A stretch of 64,000 bases of DNA. Origin: Erythrobacter mangrovi. GTDB lineage: Bacteria; Pseudomonadota; Alphaproteobacteria; Sphingomonadales; Sphingomonadaceae. Below the pieces are notes generated by a model. That model was not told where the DNA came from. It ran no database searches and saw nothing but the letters and a program-made list of their open reading frames with translations. The stretch is taken from assembly GCF_013260645.1 (NCBI RefSeq), contig NZ_CP053921.1:1619763-1683762 (forward strand). Direction: 5' to 3'. A program made the position numbers and the translations under genes. This document shows positions 39,027 through 47,713 of the stretch, piece by piece. Numbering within the stretch: position 1 is the first letter of the stretch; each line of letters starts with the position of its first letter.

Positions 39027-39048
39027 CTGGTTCATCGAGCGAGATCGA

Positions 39049-39486
39049 TCAAGGGTGCGTGTGCGAGAAGTAGCGCACCGACTCCGTGACCAGCTTGTCG
39101 TTCTCGGCGTTAAGTTCTTCCGCCTTCTCTTCGCTGCCAGCGATCTTGATCAATTCGGCCCAAAAGGCCTTCCTTTCAGGCGAGGCGTGGGTATCGAGTG
39201 CGGACATGCCACGAGGCATGGGACGCAACAGCATGAGGTCCCACGTGCCGTCCATCATCCAATGCACCTGGGTTGCTGGCAGTCCCGCTGCGGCTGCTGC
39301 CGGAGCGTAGTATTTTTCCATTATCTCGCTCCACCGGTTGCCCGCATCGGGCGCCAGCTTCAGCAAGATGATCGTATATGTAGTCCGCGCTTCTTCCGGC
39401 TCGTCCTGTGCCAGGGCCGGCGCAGCGAATACCGGCATTGCAGCGAACGCGATTGCAGCTGCGATAGTCTTGAAGTTACTAAGCAT
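39049..39486 (-). CDS. secreted hypothetical protein, 145 aa
   Basis: Signal peptide from MLSNFKTIAAAIAFAAM ending near APALAQ. The mature part TYTIILLKLAPDAGNRWSEI ... QVHWMMDGTWDLMLL resembles a ferredoxin-like/dimeric alpha-beta-barrel pattern, but I would not name a family. Alternative ATG 12 codons upstream lacks the signal-peptide logic. A hairpin terminator follows 23 bp after the stop. Confidence 0.72.
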   Translation of the reverse strand: MLSNFKTIAAAIAFAAMPVFAAPALAQDEPEEARTTYTIILLKLAPDAGNRWSEIMEKYYAPAAAAAGLPATQVHWMMDGTWDLMLLRPMPRGMSALDTHASPERKAFWAELIKIAGSEEKAEELNAENDKLVTESVRYFSHTHP

Positions 39487-39629
39487 GGCTATCCCCCCAT
39501 GTACCAAGCAACCCTGCGGCATCGCCTAGCATGGAATTTCAATTAAACATAATCGTGCTTCGGAATGCCGGGAAAGCGGCCTGACTGTGGCTTTGCATCG
39601 GTTCGTCGATATCCTAACGCTATCGGGCG

Positions 39630-41693
39630 ATGCGGCCCGATATCCTCAATCCGCTCTTCACTGAGACTGAAGCGCTCGACGGCGTCGGGCCGAAGCTCAA
39701 GAAGCCGCTGGAAAAACTTGGCCTGACGCGGGTGCGCGATCTCGATTACCACCTGCCCGAGCGTTTCGTGTCCCGGCGCGCTGTCGGCAATCTCGACGAA
39801 GCGGGTGAGGGCGAACAGATTGTCGTGCGCCTTACCGTGACCGAGCATCGCGCTGGACGCTCCGCACGCGCACCCTATCGCGTTCTCGCTCAGGACATGG
39901 TGGGTAATATCCTGGCCCTGACCTATTTCGGACGCGCATCATTCACTGCGCGGAAGCAGCTGCCCGTTGGCGAGACGCGCTGGGTGGCGGGCAAGCTGGA
40001 ACGGTTCGGCGACATGCTGCAAATCGTCCATCCTGACCACGTGGTCGAAGAAGGCGGCGATACGCTGGGTCAGCTGTGTGAACCGGTCTATCGCCTGTCG
40101 GAGGGGCTGACCCAGCCCAAGATCGCCGGGTTGGTTCAGCAGGCCTTGTCGCGAACCCTTGAGCTTCCTGAGTGGATCGAGCCACGGCAGATCGAAAAGC
40201 AAGGCTGGCCCACGTGGCGCGACGCGCTGGTCCTGGCGCATAAGGGCGAGCATTCTGCGGCGCGCGACCGGCTCGCCTACGATGAACTGCTCGCCAACAG
40301 CCTTGCGCTGATGCTGGTCCGGGCGGACAACCGCAAACGCAGAGGACAACCACTGCGCGGAGACGGCAGCTACCGGGTCAAGCTTGACCTGCCGTTCCCG
40401 CTGACGGGCGCCCAGAAGCGTTCGATTGCCGAGATCGAAGGCGATATGGCGCAGGAATCGCCGATGCTGCGCCTGCTGCAGGGTGACGTCGGCGCGGGCA
40501 AGACCGTGGTGGCGCTTGAGGCCATGCTCATCGCGGTCGAGGCCGGGGCGCAGGCCGCCATGCTGGCGCCGACGGAGATCCTTGCTCGCCAGCATTACGA
40601 GAGCCTGCGGCGTATGGCAGAGCCGACCGGCGCGCGGGTTGCCCTGCTGACCGGCCGCGACAAGGGTAAGGCGCGCGAGGCGACGCTGATGGACCTCCTC
40701 GACGGCAGCATCGACATCGTCGTCGGCACCCACGCGATCTTCCAGGACAAGGTCGCCTATAACAACCTGGCGATGGTGGTGATCGATGAGCAGCACCGTT
40801 TCGGCGTAGGACAGCGGCTCATGCTGGCGAGCAAGGGCCGCCGCGCACCGCACGTGCTGGCCATGACCGCAACGCCGATTCCGCGCACACTGACACTGGC
40901 TCAGTATGGCGAGCTCGACGTGAGCAAGCTCGACGAGCTGCCACCCGGGCGCCAGGCGATCGAGACTGTGGTGATGGGGCAGGACAAGATAGGGCTCCTG
41001 GTCGATCGCCTTGCCGCGCAGATCGCCGAGGGACGGCAAGCCTATTGGGTGTGCCCGATGGTGCGCGAGATGGACGGACCGGACGAAATCGCCGCGGTCG
41101 AGGCCCGCTTTGCCGCGCTCGAACAGCGCTTCGGGCGCGACGTGGTCATGGTGCATGGTCAGCTCGCGCCCGAGATGAAAGATGCGGCGATGGAACGGTT
41201 CGCCAGCGGGGATGCCAAACTGCTGGTTGCGACCACTGTGATCGAGGTTGGGGTCGATGTCCCTAACGCTACGCTCATGGTGATCGAGCAGGCCGAGCGC
41301 TTTGGGCTTGCCCAGCTACACCAGTTGCGCGGGCGGGTAGGGCGAGGCTCCGAGAAATCGGTCTGCGTTCTGGTGCGCGGGGATACCTTGTCGGAAACCG
41401 CCCGCGAGCGCCTCGCCCTCATGCGGGAGACCCAGGATGGCTTCCGCCTCGCCGAAGAAGACCTCCGCCTGCGTGGGGGGGGAGAATTGCTCGGTACGCG
41501 CCAGTCGGGTGATACTCCGTTTACCGTGGCCAGCCTCGAGCAGATCACCACACTCCTGCCTACGGCCTATGACGATGCACGCCTCCTGATTGAGCGTGAT
41601 GGGGGGCTGGAGGGGCCAAGGGGCGAGGCCGCCCGGACGCTGCTTTATCTCTTCGAGCGCGATTACGGTGTGAAGACCTTGCGCGGCGGCTAG
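39630..41693 (+). CDS. recG: ATP-dependent DNA helicase RecG
   Basis: A 687-aa branch-migration helicase. N-terminal wedge/OB domain (residues ~60-160), DGVGPKLKKPLEKLGL near the start. Helicase motifs: Walker A GDVGAGKTVVAL, motif II VIDEQHRFGVGQR, and LHQLRGRVGRGSEKSVC in the last third. No Shine-Dalgarno is seen before the ATG. TTGCAT-N16-TAACGC (39593-39620) would start the transcript only a few bases before it, so a leaderless mRNA is possible. Ends 3 bp from the convergent LysE gene. Confidence 0.97.
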   Translation: MRPDILNPLFTETEALDGVGPKLKKPLEKLGLTRVRDLDYHLPERFVSRRAVGNLDEAGEGEQIVVRLTVTEHRAGRSARAPYRVLAQDMVGNILALTYFGRASFTARKQLPVGETRWVAGKLERFGDMLQIVHPDHVVEEGGDTLGQLCEPVYRLSEGLTQPKIAGLVQQALSRTLELPEWIEPRQIEKQGWPTWRDALVLAHKGEHSAARDRLAYDELLANSLALMLVRADNRKRRGQPLRGDGSYRVKLDLPFPLTGAQKRSIAEIEGDMAQESPMLRLLQGDVGAGKTVVALEAMLIAVEAGAQAAMLAPTEILARQHYESLRRMAEPTGARVALLTGRDKGKAREATLMDLLDGSIDIVVGTHAIFQDKVAYNNLAMVVIDEQHRFGVGQRLMLASKGRRAPHVLAMTATPIPRTLTLAQYGELDVSKLDELPPGRQAIETVVMGQDKIGLLVDRLAAQIAEGRQAYWVCPMVREMDGPDEIAAVEARFAALEQRFGRDVVMVHGQLAPEMKDAAMERFASGDAKLLVATTVIEVGVDVPNATLMVIEQAERFGLAQLHQLRGRVGRGSEKSVCVLVRGDTLSETARERLALMRETQDGFRLAEEDLRLRGGGELLGTRQSGDTPFTVASLEQITTLLPTAYDDARLLIERDGGLEGPRGEAARTLLYLFERDYGVKTLRGG

Positions 41694-41696
41694 TCG

Positions 41697-42326
41697 CTAG
41701 CGCTGCTCGCTCAACAGCAGGCGGGCACCAAACGCGAGGAAAACGCCGCCAGTCAGCCGGTCGAGCCATTGGAGCACGGCTGGCTTCCTCAGGACCTTGG
41801 CTATCGGTTGTGTCGCGGCGATCAGGATAGCGAACCAGGCCACACCCAGTGCGCCATGGATCGTGCCCAGCAGGATACTGCTGAGGAACGCGTGGGCACC
41901 GACCGGGATGAACTGGGGCAAAAAGGAGACGTAGAAAACACCAACCTTGGGATTGAGCATGTTGGTGAGGAAGCCGCGCAAGAACCACCCGGAAGCCGAT
42001 GCCTCCTTACCCAGCTGGGGAACCTCATCCAGTGCCTTCCTGGGAGAACGGATCAACTTCACGCCAAGGTAGAACAAGTAAAGCGCGCCACACCATTTGA
42101 GCGCAATGTAGGCGAATTCCGAAGCGGCCAGAAGGGCGCCCAATCCGGCGCCGACAATGGCGCCCCAACCGACGCAACCCATTGCGATGCCCAGGCCTGC
42201 GAAAAAGGCGCGTCGCGCCGATTCTACGGTTGCAGTCCGCATGACCAACGCCGAATCCAGACCCGGCACGATGGTCAGAAATGCCGCGGCGATGGTGAAT
42301 GCGATCAAATAGTCGGCGGACGGCAT
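41697..42326 (-). CDS. LysE/RhtB family amino-acid exporter
   Basis: A 209-aa inner-membrane protein with about six helices: FTIAAAFLTIVPGLDSALVM at the start (LysE-type xxxPGPxx variant), then AGLGIAMGCVGWGAIVGAGLG, GFLTNMLNPKVGVFYVSFLP and the C-terminal LTGGVFLAFGARLLL. Predicted efflux of an amino acid or small metabolite; the substrate is unknown. Lies 28 bp after the phosphatase gene on the same strand and is probably its operon partner. Start chosen at MPSADYLIAF; the longer frame runs antisense through the phosphatase. Confidence 0.9.
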   Translation of the reverse strand: MPSADYLIAFTIAAAFLTIVPGLDSALVMRTATVESARRAFFAGLGIAMGCVGWGAIVGAGLGALLAASEFAYIALKWCGALYLFYLGVKLIRSPRKALDEVPQLGKEASASGWFLRGFLTNMLNPKVGVFYVSFLPQFIPVGAHAFLSSILLGTIHGALGVAWFAILIAATQPIAKVLRKPAVLQWLDRLTGGVFLAFGARLLLSEQR

Positions 42327-42354
42327 CTGCACTATATCCTTGATATTATTATGC

Positions 42355-42822
42355 TTAGGGTTCGCCAAGTAGTCTGACCAGCGCTGCGGCGCCCGCCGTA
42401 ACATCGGCCCAGGTATCGCGGAAATTGTCCTCTCCGCCATACCAAGGGTCAGCCAGATCCGCGCCTTCGCGGCCAGGCACGAGATCCAGTAACATGGCAA
42501 TGCGCGCCTTACCGTCGCCCGGGTTGCGAAGCGCGATGTTCGCCATGTTGGAAGCGTCCATGCCAATTATCCAGGTGAACCGATGGAAATCTTCCACCGA
42601 GAGCTGCCGGCCGCGATAGTGTCGAATGTCGATCCCGTGACGCGCCGCCTCGGCGATACTGCGCGGATCAGGCGGCTCGCCGACGTGATAAGCCGCGGTT
42701 CCGGCGCTATCGACTTCGGCAGCCAGGCCTGCGGTTTCGGCTGCACGACGAAAGGCGGCCTCCGCTAAAGGCGAACGGCAAATGTTTCCGAGACAGACAA
42801 ACAGGACGGAGGGGATGGTCAG
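42355..42822 (-). CDS. low molecular weight protein-tyrosine phosphatase (CTG start)
   Basis: A 155-aa cytosolic phosphatase: P-loop VLFVCLGNICRSPLAEAAF (C10, R16 of Cx5R) and general-acid loop DPWYGGEDNF near residue 121. No ATG, GTG or TTG exists between the upstream tRNA and the P-loop. CTG at 42822 is preceded by GGAGG with 5-nt spacing, so I take it as the initiation codon. The only ATG in frame is upstream of tRNA-Pro and would translate through it. Its promoter is probably that of tRNA-Pro (46 nt between tRNA and start, no terminator). Confidence 0.85.
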   Translation of the reverse strand: MTIPSVLFVCLGNICRSPLAEAAFRRAAETAGLAAEVDSAGTAAYHVGEPPDPRSIAEAARHGIDIRHYRGRQLSVEDFHRFTWIIGMDASNMANIALRNPGDGKARIAMLLDLVPGREGADLADPWYGGEDNFRDTWADVTAGAAALVRLLGEP

Positions 42823-42868
42823 GGCTTCCTCCCGCGCTTGCGACTGGCTTGAACCAGCGCAGGTGAAA

Positions 42869-42945
42869 TGGTCGGGGAGAGAGGATTCGAACCTCCGGCC
42901 CCTGCCTCCCGAAGACAGTGCTCTACCAGGCTGAGCTACTCCCCG
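42869..42945 (-). tRNA. tRNA-Pro (CGG)
   Basis: A 77-nt minus-strand cloverleaf: acceptor CGGGGAG/CTCCCCG, D arm GCTCAGCCTGGTAGAGC, anticodon loop TTCGGGA giving CGG, T loop GTTCGAATC, encoded CCA. The phosphatase gene follows 46 nt downstream without a terminator. Confidence 0.97.
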
Positions 42946-42995
42946 ACCGGATCGGCCCGCAGCGGTTTGATGCGGCGGGTGCGAAGCAGGCGCGC

Positions 42996-43024
42996 CCAAT
43001 AGCGACGGGGCCCATGGCTTTCAA
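42996..43024 (-). promoter_or_regulatory. promoter of tRNA-Pro (and probably the phosphatase-LysE unit)
   Basis: Minus strand TTGAAA (43024-43019), 17 bp, TATTGG (43001-42996). The tRNA begins 50 bp downstream, leaving a short 5' leader. Confidence 0.75.
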
Positions 43025-43076
43025 GCGCAAACACGGGCCGCTCGAAATTAATCGCGCAGCGCTGGCGTCGAATGGG

Positions 43077-44225
43077 CTAGCCTAGGGCGCGTCCCAGGTC
43101 TTCCTGCAGTGTCGCCACACCCTCGAGCCCCACCGACAATCGCAGGAGGGAAGCGGGAAGGGCTGGCGCGGCCTCGGCAGGGTCCACTTTGTGGCCGGTC
43201 ATGACAAGGCTTTCCGGCCCGCCCCAGCTGACCGCACGCCCGAAGGTGCGCAAGCGGTCGGCGACTACGATGGCATCGGCAAAGCCATCGTCAAGCTCAA
43301 AGGAGAACAGGCCCGAATGCCCGCGCATTTGTCGCGCGAGCAGCGGATCGTTGGTGAGTGCCGGGTGGAAAACCCGGCGTACGCGAGGGTGCTCGGCAAG
43401 CCAGCTGGCGAGGGAGAGTGCATCTGCGTGGTGTTTGGCAAGGCGCACGGGGAGCGTCATCAGGCCCCGCAGGCACAGCCACGCCGTAAGCGGCGGCATC
43501 GCAGCTCCAAGCAGGAGCAAGCCCTTTCGGAAAATACGTTCGATATGCTCGACACTTCCGACGACAGCCCCGCCGACGAGGTCGCTATGCCCGCCGATAT
43601 ACTTGGAGCAGCTGTGCAGGACGAGGTCGACGCCCAGTTCGAGTGGTTTCTGCAGCAGGGGTGTCGCCACGCTGTTGTCGAGCATGGTGATGATCCCGCG
43701 GTCCCTGGCCATGGTTGCCAGGTCGGCGACGGGCAGCAAGCCGAACAACATCGAGCCTGGGCTTTCCATGTAGAGGACGCGCGTTTCCGGGCGCAGTTGG
43801 GCGGCAATGCCATCGAGGTCGGTCGCTTCGGCGCGACTCCAGCTTACGCCATACCCTTCAAGTCTTTGGGCGAGTTCGATCGTCGGGCCGTAGATCGTCC
43901 CAGCAAAGAGCACATGGTCCCCGCTTTCGAGGAACGCCGTCAGCGATGCGGCGATCGCACCCATGCCGCTGGCGAACCCCTTGCAGGCCTCGCCTCGTTC
44001 GAGCCGGGCGAGGGCATCTTCCAGCACCGACAGCGTCGGATTGGTCCCACGGGAATAGACCGCGACCTGATGCTCGCGCGACAGGCCGTCGAAGAGTGTC
44101 TCCATGTCGGGTTGCCGGAACAGGCTTGCTTGCGCGATGGGCGGCAGGACCGACCCGCCATCGGCCAGCGGGCGGTGGCTGCCGATACAGACGAGTTCGT
44201 CCTGCGGATCGAATTGCAGCGTCAT
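43077..44225 (-). CDS. trans-sulfuration family PLP-dependent enzyme (cystathionine gamma-synthase-like)
   Basis: 382 aa, Cys/Met metabolism PLP fold. PLP lysine K208 in LVLHSCSKYIGGHSDLVGG, the cofactor Asp D183 in MLDNSVATP, VYSRGTNPT near 56-63 and GFASGMGAIAA. It could be a cystathionine synthase/lyase, methionine gamma-lyase-like enzyme or a related elimination enzyme; the sequence alone does not separate these. Start at MTLQFDPQDE avoids 38 unsupported upstream codons. Divergent from thyA. Confidence 0.9.
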   Translation of the reverse strand: MTLQFDPQDELVCIGSHRPLADGGSVLPPIAQASLFRQPDMETLFDGLSREHQVAVYSRGTNPTLSVLEDALARLERGEACKGFASGMGAIAASLTAFLESGDHVLFAGTIYGPTIELAQRLEGYGVSWSRAEATDLDGIAAQLRPETRVLYMESPGSMLFGLLPVADLATMARDRGIITMLDNSVATPLLQKPLELGVDLVLHSCSKYIGGHSDLVGGAVVGSVEHIERIFRKGLLLLGAAMPPLTAWLCLRGLMTLPVRLAKHHADALSLASWLAEHPRVRRVFHPALTNDPLLARQMRGHSGLFSFELDDGFADAIVVADRLRTFGRAVSWGGPESLVMTGHKVDPAEAAPALPASLLRLSVGLEGVATLQEDLGRALG

Positions 44226-44340
44226 GCTATCCCCTCGGAAGCCTCTTGTATCGCAAGCATTGTGGATGGATAGGCCATGCGCAATTGCGACGGGCCGCTG
44301 TCCACTCCATTCTCCCACGGCCCTCCTGATGGAAAGCACG

Positions 44341-45273
44341 ATGTCGGCCGCTAGCGACCACTACGAACAGCAATACCTCGAGCTGATGGAGCGTATCTGG
44401 CTCGGGGGCAGCGAACGTGTCGATCGCACGGGCATCGGCACGCGCTCGGTGTTCGGCGCAATGCTCCGGTTCAATCTCGCTGACGGGGCCATGCCGCTCA
44501 TCACCACCAAGCGGGTCTTCTGGAAGACCGCCACCCGCGAATTGTTGTGGTTCCTGACCGGCGATACCAACATCAGGCCGCTGGTGCTGCAGGGCGTGAA
44601 GATCTGGAACGAATGGCCGCATGCGCGCTACGTCGAGGAAACCGGCGAAGAAATTGCGCTCGATGACTTCGTCCAGAGGATCGCCGACGACGAGGATTTT
44701 GCCGCGCGATGGGGCGATCTCGGTCCGGTGTATGGCAAGCAGTGGGTCGATTGGCCGACCTACCAGCCAGTGGCCGGGGGGCTGTTCCGCAAGGGACGCG
44801 GGATCAACCAGGTCGCCGAAGTGGTCGAATCGCTCCAGAAAAACCCCGGCAGCAGGCGGCATATAGTTGAAGGCTGGAACGTGGCTGAGCTCAACCGGAT
44901 GGCCTTGCCCCCGTGCCACAAGACCTACCAGTTCCACGTCGCCGACGGACGCCTCAATGGCTTGCTCTATCAGCGCAGTTGCGACGTTGCCTTGGGCCTG
45001 CCGTTCAACCTGTGGTCGGCTGCTCTGTTGCAACGCATGCTTGCGCAGCAGGCAGGGTTGGAGCCGGGCGAGTTCGTTTGGATGGGTGGGGATACTCACC
45101 TTTATCTCAATCACGAACACCTGATTCGAGAGCAGCTAACCCGGGAACCGGTCGGTCAACCGCGGCTTGATATCCTGCGGCAGCCGCCGACGATCTTCGA
45201 CTATCGCATTGAGGATTTCGAGGTTCGCGACTACACGCCGCACGGGGCCATCAAGGCACCCGTCGCCGTGTGA
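44341..45273 (+). CDS. thyA: thymidylate synthase
   Basis: A 310-aa enzyme making dTMP from dUMP with methylene-THF. DRTGIGTRSVFG, nucleophile C192 in MALPPCHKTYQFHV, LLYQRSCDVALGLPFNLWS and HLYLNHEHL are all diagnostic. Contains an insertion around residues 96-125 relative to the short E. coli form. An ATG four codons earlier (44329) is possible. It ends 12 bp before the -35 of the bkd promoter. Confidence 0.97.
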   Translation: MSAASDHYEQQYLELMERIWLGGSERVDRTGIGTRSVFGAMLRFNLADGAMPLITTKRVFWKTATRELLWFLTGDTNIRPLVLQGVKIWNEWPHARYVEETGEEIALDDFVQRIADDEDFAARWGDLGPVYGKQWVDWPTYQPVAGGLFRKGRGINQVAEVVESLQKNPGSRRHIVEGWNVAELNRMALPPCHKTYQFHVADGRLNGLLYQRSCDVALGLPFNLWSAALLQRMLAQQAGLEPGEFVWMGGDTHLYLNHEHLIREQLTREPVGQPRLDILRQPPTIFDYRIEDFEVRDYTPHGAIKAPVAV

Positions 45274-45284
45274 ACCGGCTCCCC

Positions 45285-45313
45285 TTGACCGTTTCGCGCG
45301 CGTGAAATAATAT
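45285..45313 (+). promoter_or_regulatory. promoter of the branched-chain 2-oxoacid dehydrogenase operon
   Basis: TTGACC (45285-45290), exactly 17 bp, TAATAT (45308-45313). It is among the closest matches to a sigma-70 consensus in this window, and the predicted start point falls inside the palindrome at 45318-45329. Confidence 0.78.
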
Positions 45314-45317
45314 AACG

Positions 45318-45329
45318 CTTACGCGTAAG
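45318..45329. promoter_or_regulatory. palindromic operator at the bkd start site
   Basis: CTTACGCGTAAG is a perfect 12-bp palindrome placed 4 bp after the -10 hexamer, i.e. over the predicted transcription start. That position suits a dimeric repressor. No regulator gene is adjacent. Confidence 0.65.
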
Positions 45330-45350
45330 ATTGCGTCTGGGAGAGACTCT

Positions 45351-46652
45351 ATGGCCGACAGGCCCGACGGAGCGGCACAACAGGGCGGTAATCGTCCCAA
45401 GTTGGCGCTGCACGTTCCTGAACCGAAGTTCCGGCCCGGCGACACGGTCGACTTCTCGCACTTGCAGATTCCGGAGGCAGGCAAACAACCGCGCCCAGAC
45501 GAGACTTGCGACCCCAAGGACATGCACGAGCTCGCATTCGGGCTCGTCCGTGTGTTGGGGGAAGACAACAAGGCGCACGGTCCGTGGGATCCGAAGCTCG
45601 ACCCGGATACCTTGCGCAAGATGCTTGGCCACATGGCCATGACTCGTGCCTTCGACGAGCGCATGTTCCGCGGCCAGCGACAGGGCAAGACCAGTTTCTA
45701 CATGAAGTGCACCGGCGAGGAGGCGACCAGCGTCGCTGCCTCGATGGCGCTTGCGGCGGATGACATGGTCTTCCCCAGCTATCGCCAGCAGGGCATCCTG
45801 ATCCAGCGCGGTTACCCGATGATCGAGATGATCAACCAGATCTACTCGAACAAGGGCGACAAGCTGAAGGGCCGGCAGCTGCCAATCATGTATTCGAGCC
45901 GCGAGCACAGCTTCTTCACCATCAGCGGCAACCTCGCCACGCAAACTCCACAGGCGGTGGGCTGGGCGATGGCCAGCGCGATCAAGGGCGATAGCCGTAT
46001 CGCTGCGACCTGGGTGGGCGAGGGCAGCACCGCGGAAGGCGATTTCCATTCTGCGTGCACTTTCGCGACCGTCTACCACGCGCCGGTGATCCTGAACGTG
46101 ATCAACAACCAATGGGCGATCTCGAGCTTCAGCGGGTTTGCCGGAGCCGAGCGCACGACATTCGCGGCGCGCGCACTGGGTTATGGGCTCGCCGGGTTGC
46201 GGGTCGACGGCAACGATGCGCTCGCCTGCTTCGCCGCTGAACAATGGGCAGCCAATCGTGCCCGGGCCAATGCCGGTCCTACGCTGATCGAGTTCTTCAC
46301 CTACCGCGCTGAGGGGCATTCGACCTCGGACGATCCATCCGGGTATCGCAGTGCGCAGGAGCGCAGCGAGTGGCCGCTCGGTGACCCGATCACGCGCCTC
46401 AAGGACCACCTCATCGCGATTGGCGAATGGGACGAAGCGCGCCAGGAGAAGATGGATCTCGAGGCTGCGGAACTCGTCAAGGCGACAACCAAGGAAGCCG
46501 AAGCCAACGGCATCCTCGGCCATGGCCTCCACCACCCGTTCCGCACCATGTTCGAAGATGTGTTCGAGGAACTGCCCTGGCACCTCAAGGAACAGAGCGA
46601 ACAGGCCATCCGCGAACGCGAGATCAAGTTTCCGGGAGGGCTGGAGCTGTGA
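45351..46652 (+). CDS. bkdA1: branched-chain 2-oxoacid dehydrogenase E1 subunit alpha
   Basis: 433 aa. Thiamine diphosphate-binding subunit that decarboxylates the 2-oxoacids of Val, Leu and Ile. FYMKCTGEEATSVAASMAL, YSSREHSFFTISGNLATQ, the ThDP motif WVGEGSTAEGDFHSA ending in NVINNQWAIS, and YRAEGHSTSDDPSGYR (phosphorylation-loop equivalent). The long N-terminal extension (about 60 residues) distinguishes it from PDH E1 alpha and fits the bkd type. GAGAG before ATG. Coupled to E1 beta by GTGA. Confidence 0.94.
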   Translation: MADRPDGAAQQGGNRPKLALHVPEPKFRPGDTVDFSHLQIPEAGKQPRPDETCDPKDMHELAFGLVRVLGEDNKAHGPWDPKLDPDTLRKMLGHMAMTRAFDERMFRGQRQGKTSFYMKCTGEEATSVAASMALAADDMVFPSYRQQGILIQRGYPMIEMINQIYSNKGDKLKGRQLPIMYSSREHSFFTISGNLATQTPQAVGWAMASAIKGDSRIAATWVGEGSTAEGDFHSACTFATVYHAPVILNVINNQWAISSFSGFAGAERTTFAARALGYGLAGLRVDGNDALACFAAEQWAANRARANAGPTLIEFFTYRAEGHSTSDDPSGYRSAQERSEWPLGDPITRLKDHLIAIGEWDEARQEKMDLEAAELVKATTKEAEANGILGHGLHHPFRTMFEDVFEELPWHLKEQSEQAIREREIKFPGGLEL

Positions 46653-47707
46653 GCACCGAGGTCAAGGAAGCCGCGGCTGTGCAGGCAGAAGCGGAACGTC
46701 GCCTCAATATGATCGAGGCGATCAACGATGCGCTGGCCGTCTCGATGGAGCGCGATCCCAATGTCGTCGTGATGGGCGAGGACGTAGGCTACTTCGGCGG
46801 CGTGTTTCGCTGCACCGCGGGCCTGCAGGAAAAGTTCGGCAAGACCCGCGTGTTCGACACGCCGATCTCAGAATGCGGCATCATCGCCGTCGCGGTGGGG
46901 ATGGGGGCCTATGGCCTGCGCCCGGTGCCTGAAATTCAGTTCGCCGACTACATCTATCCTGGACTTGACCAGCTGATCAGCGAGGCCGCGCGCCTGCGCT
47001 ATCGTTCGGCGGGCGAATATATCGCCCCGATGACCGTGCGTTCGCCCTTCGGTGGCGGCATCTTCGGTGGCCAGACCCACAGCCAAAGCCCCGAAGCGAT
47101 CTTTACCCATGTGTCGGGCTTGAAGACGGTCATCCCGTCGACGCCTTATGATGCCAAGGGCCTGCTGATCTCGGCGATCGAAGACAATGACCCGGTCATC
47201 TTCTTCGAACCCAAACGGATCTACAACGGCCCGTTCTCCGGCTACTACGACAAGCCGGCGCAGCCGTGGAAGAAGTTCGACGCCAGCGTGGTGCCCGAGG
47301 GGTATTACAAAATCCCGCTGGGCAAGGCGCGGCTCGCCGCCGAAGGGGAGCAGCTGACCATTCTGGCCTATGGCACCATGGTTCATGTGGTGGAGGCAGT
47401 GTGTCGCGAGAAGGGGGTCGAAGCCGACATCCTCGACCTACGAACCTTGGTCCCGCTCGACATCGAGGCGATCGAGGCTTCGGTCGAAAAGACTGGTCGC
47501 TGTCTAATTGTCCACGAGGCGACGCGCACCAGTGGCTTTGGCGCAGAACTATCGGCGCTGGTTACCGAGCGCTGCTTCTATCATCTCGAGGCCCCGGTCG
47601 TGCGTGTTACGGGTTTTGACACGCCTTATCCGCACAGCCTCGAATGGGCCTATTTCCCTGGTCCCGTCCGTATCGGCGAGGCCCTCGACAAGATCCTGAG
47701 CGAGTAA
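46649..47707 (+). CDS. bkdA2: branched-chain 2-oxoacid dehydrogenase E1 subunit beta
   Basis: 352 aa, transketolase-like beta chain: GEDVGYFGGVFRCTAGLQ, EIQFADYIYPGLDQL, RSPFGGGIFGGQTHSQSPE and a C-terminal transketolase domain LDLRTLVPLDIEAIEASV. The GTG start overlaps the E1 alpha stop by 4 bp, giving matched stoichiometry. Followed 6 bp later by the E2 gene. Confidence 0.94.
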   Translation: MSTEVKEAAAVQAEAERRLNMIEAINDALAVSMERDPNVVVMGEDVGYFGGVFRCTAGLQEKFGKTRVFDTPISECGIIAVAVGMGAYGLRPVPEIQFADYIYPGLDQLISEAARLRYRSAGEYIAPMTVRSPFGGGIFGGQTHSQSPEAIFTHVSGLKTVIPSTPYDAKGLLISAIEDNDPVIFFEPKRIYNGPFSGYYDKPAQPWKKFDASVVPEGYYKIPLGKARLAAEGEQLTILAYGTMVHVVEAVCREKGVEADILDLRTLVPLDIEAIEASVEKTGRCLIVHEATRTSGFGAELSALVTERCFYHLEAPVVRVTGFDTPYPHSLEWAYFPGPVRIGEALDKILSE

Positions 47708-47713
47708 TCCATC

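Noticed and set aside
42823..42999. Upstream ATG extension of the tyrosine phosphatase through tRNA-Pro
   Set aside because: It would translate through a complete tRNA gene; the extension has no family similarity.
45231..46583. A 450-codon minus-strand frame over bkdA1
   Set aside because: Antisense of a confidently identified E1 alpha gene and also covers the bkd promoter.
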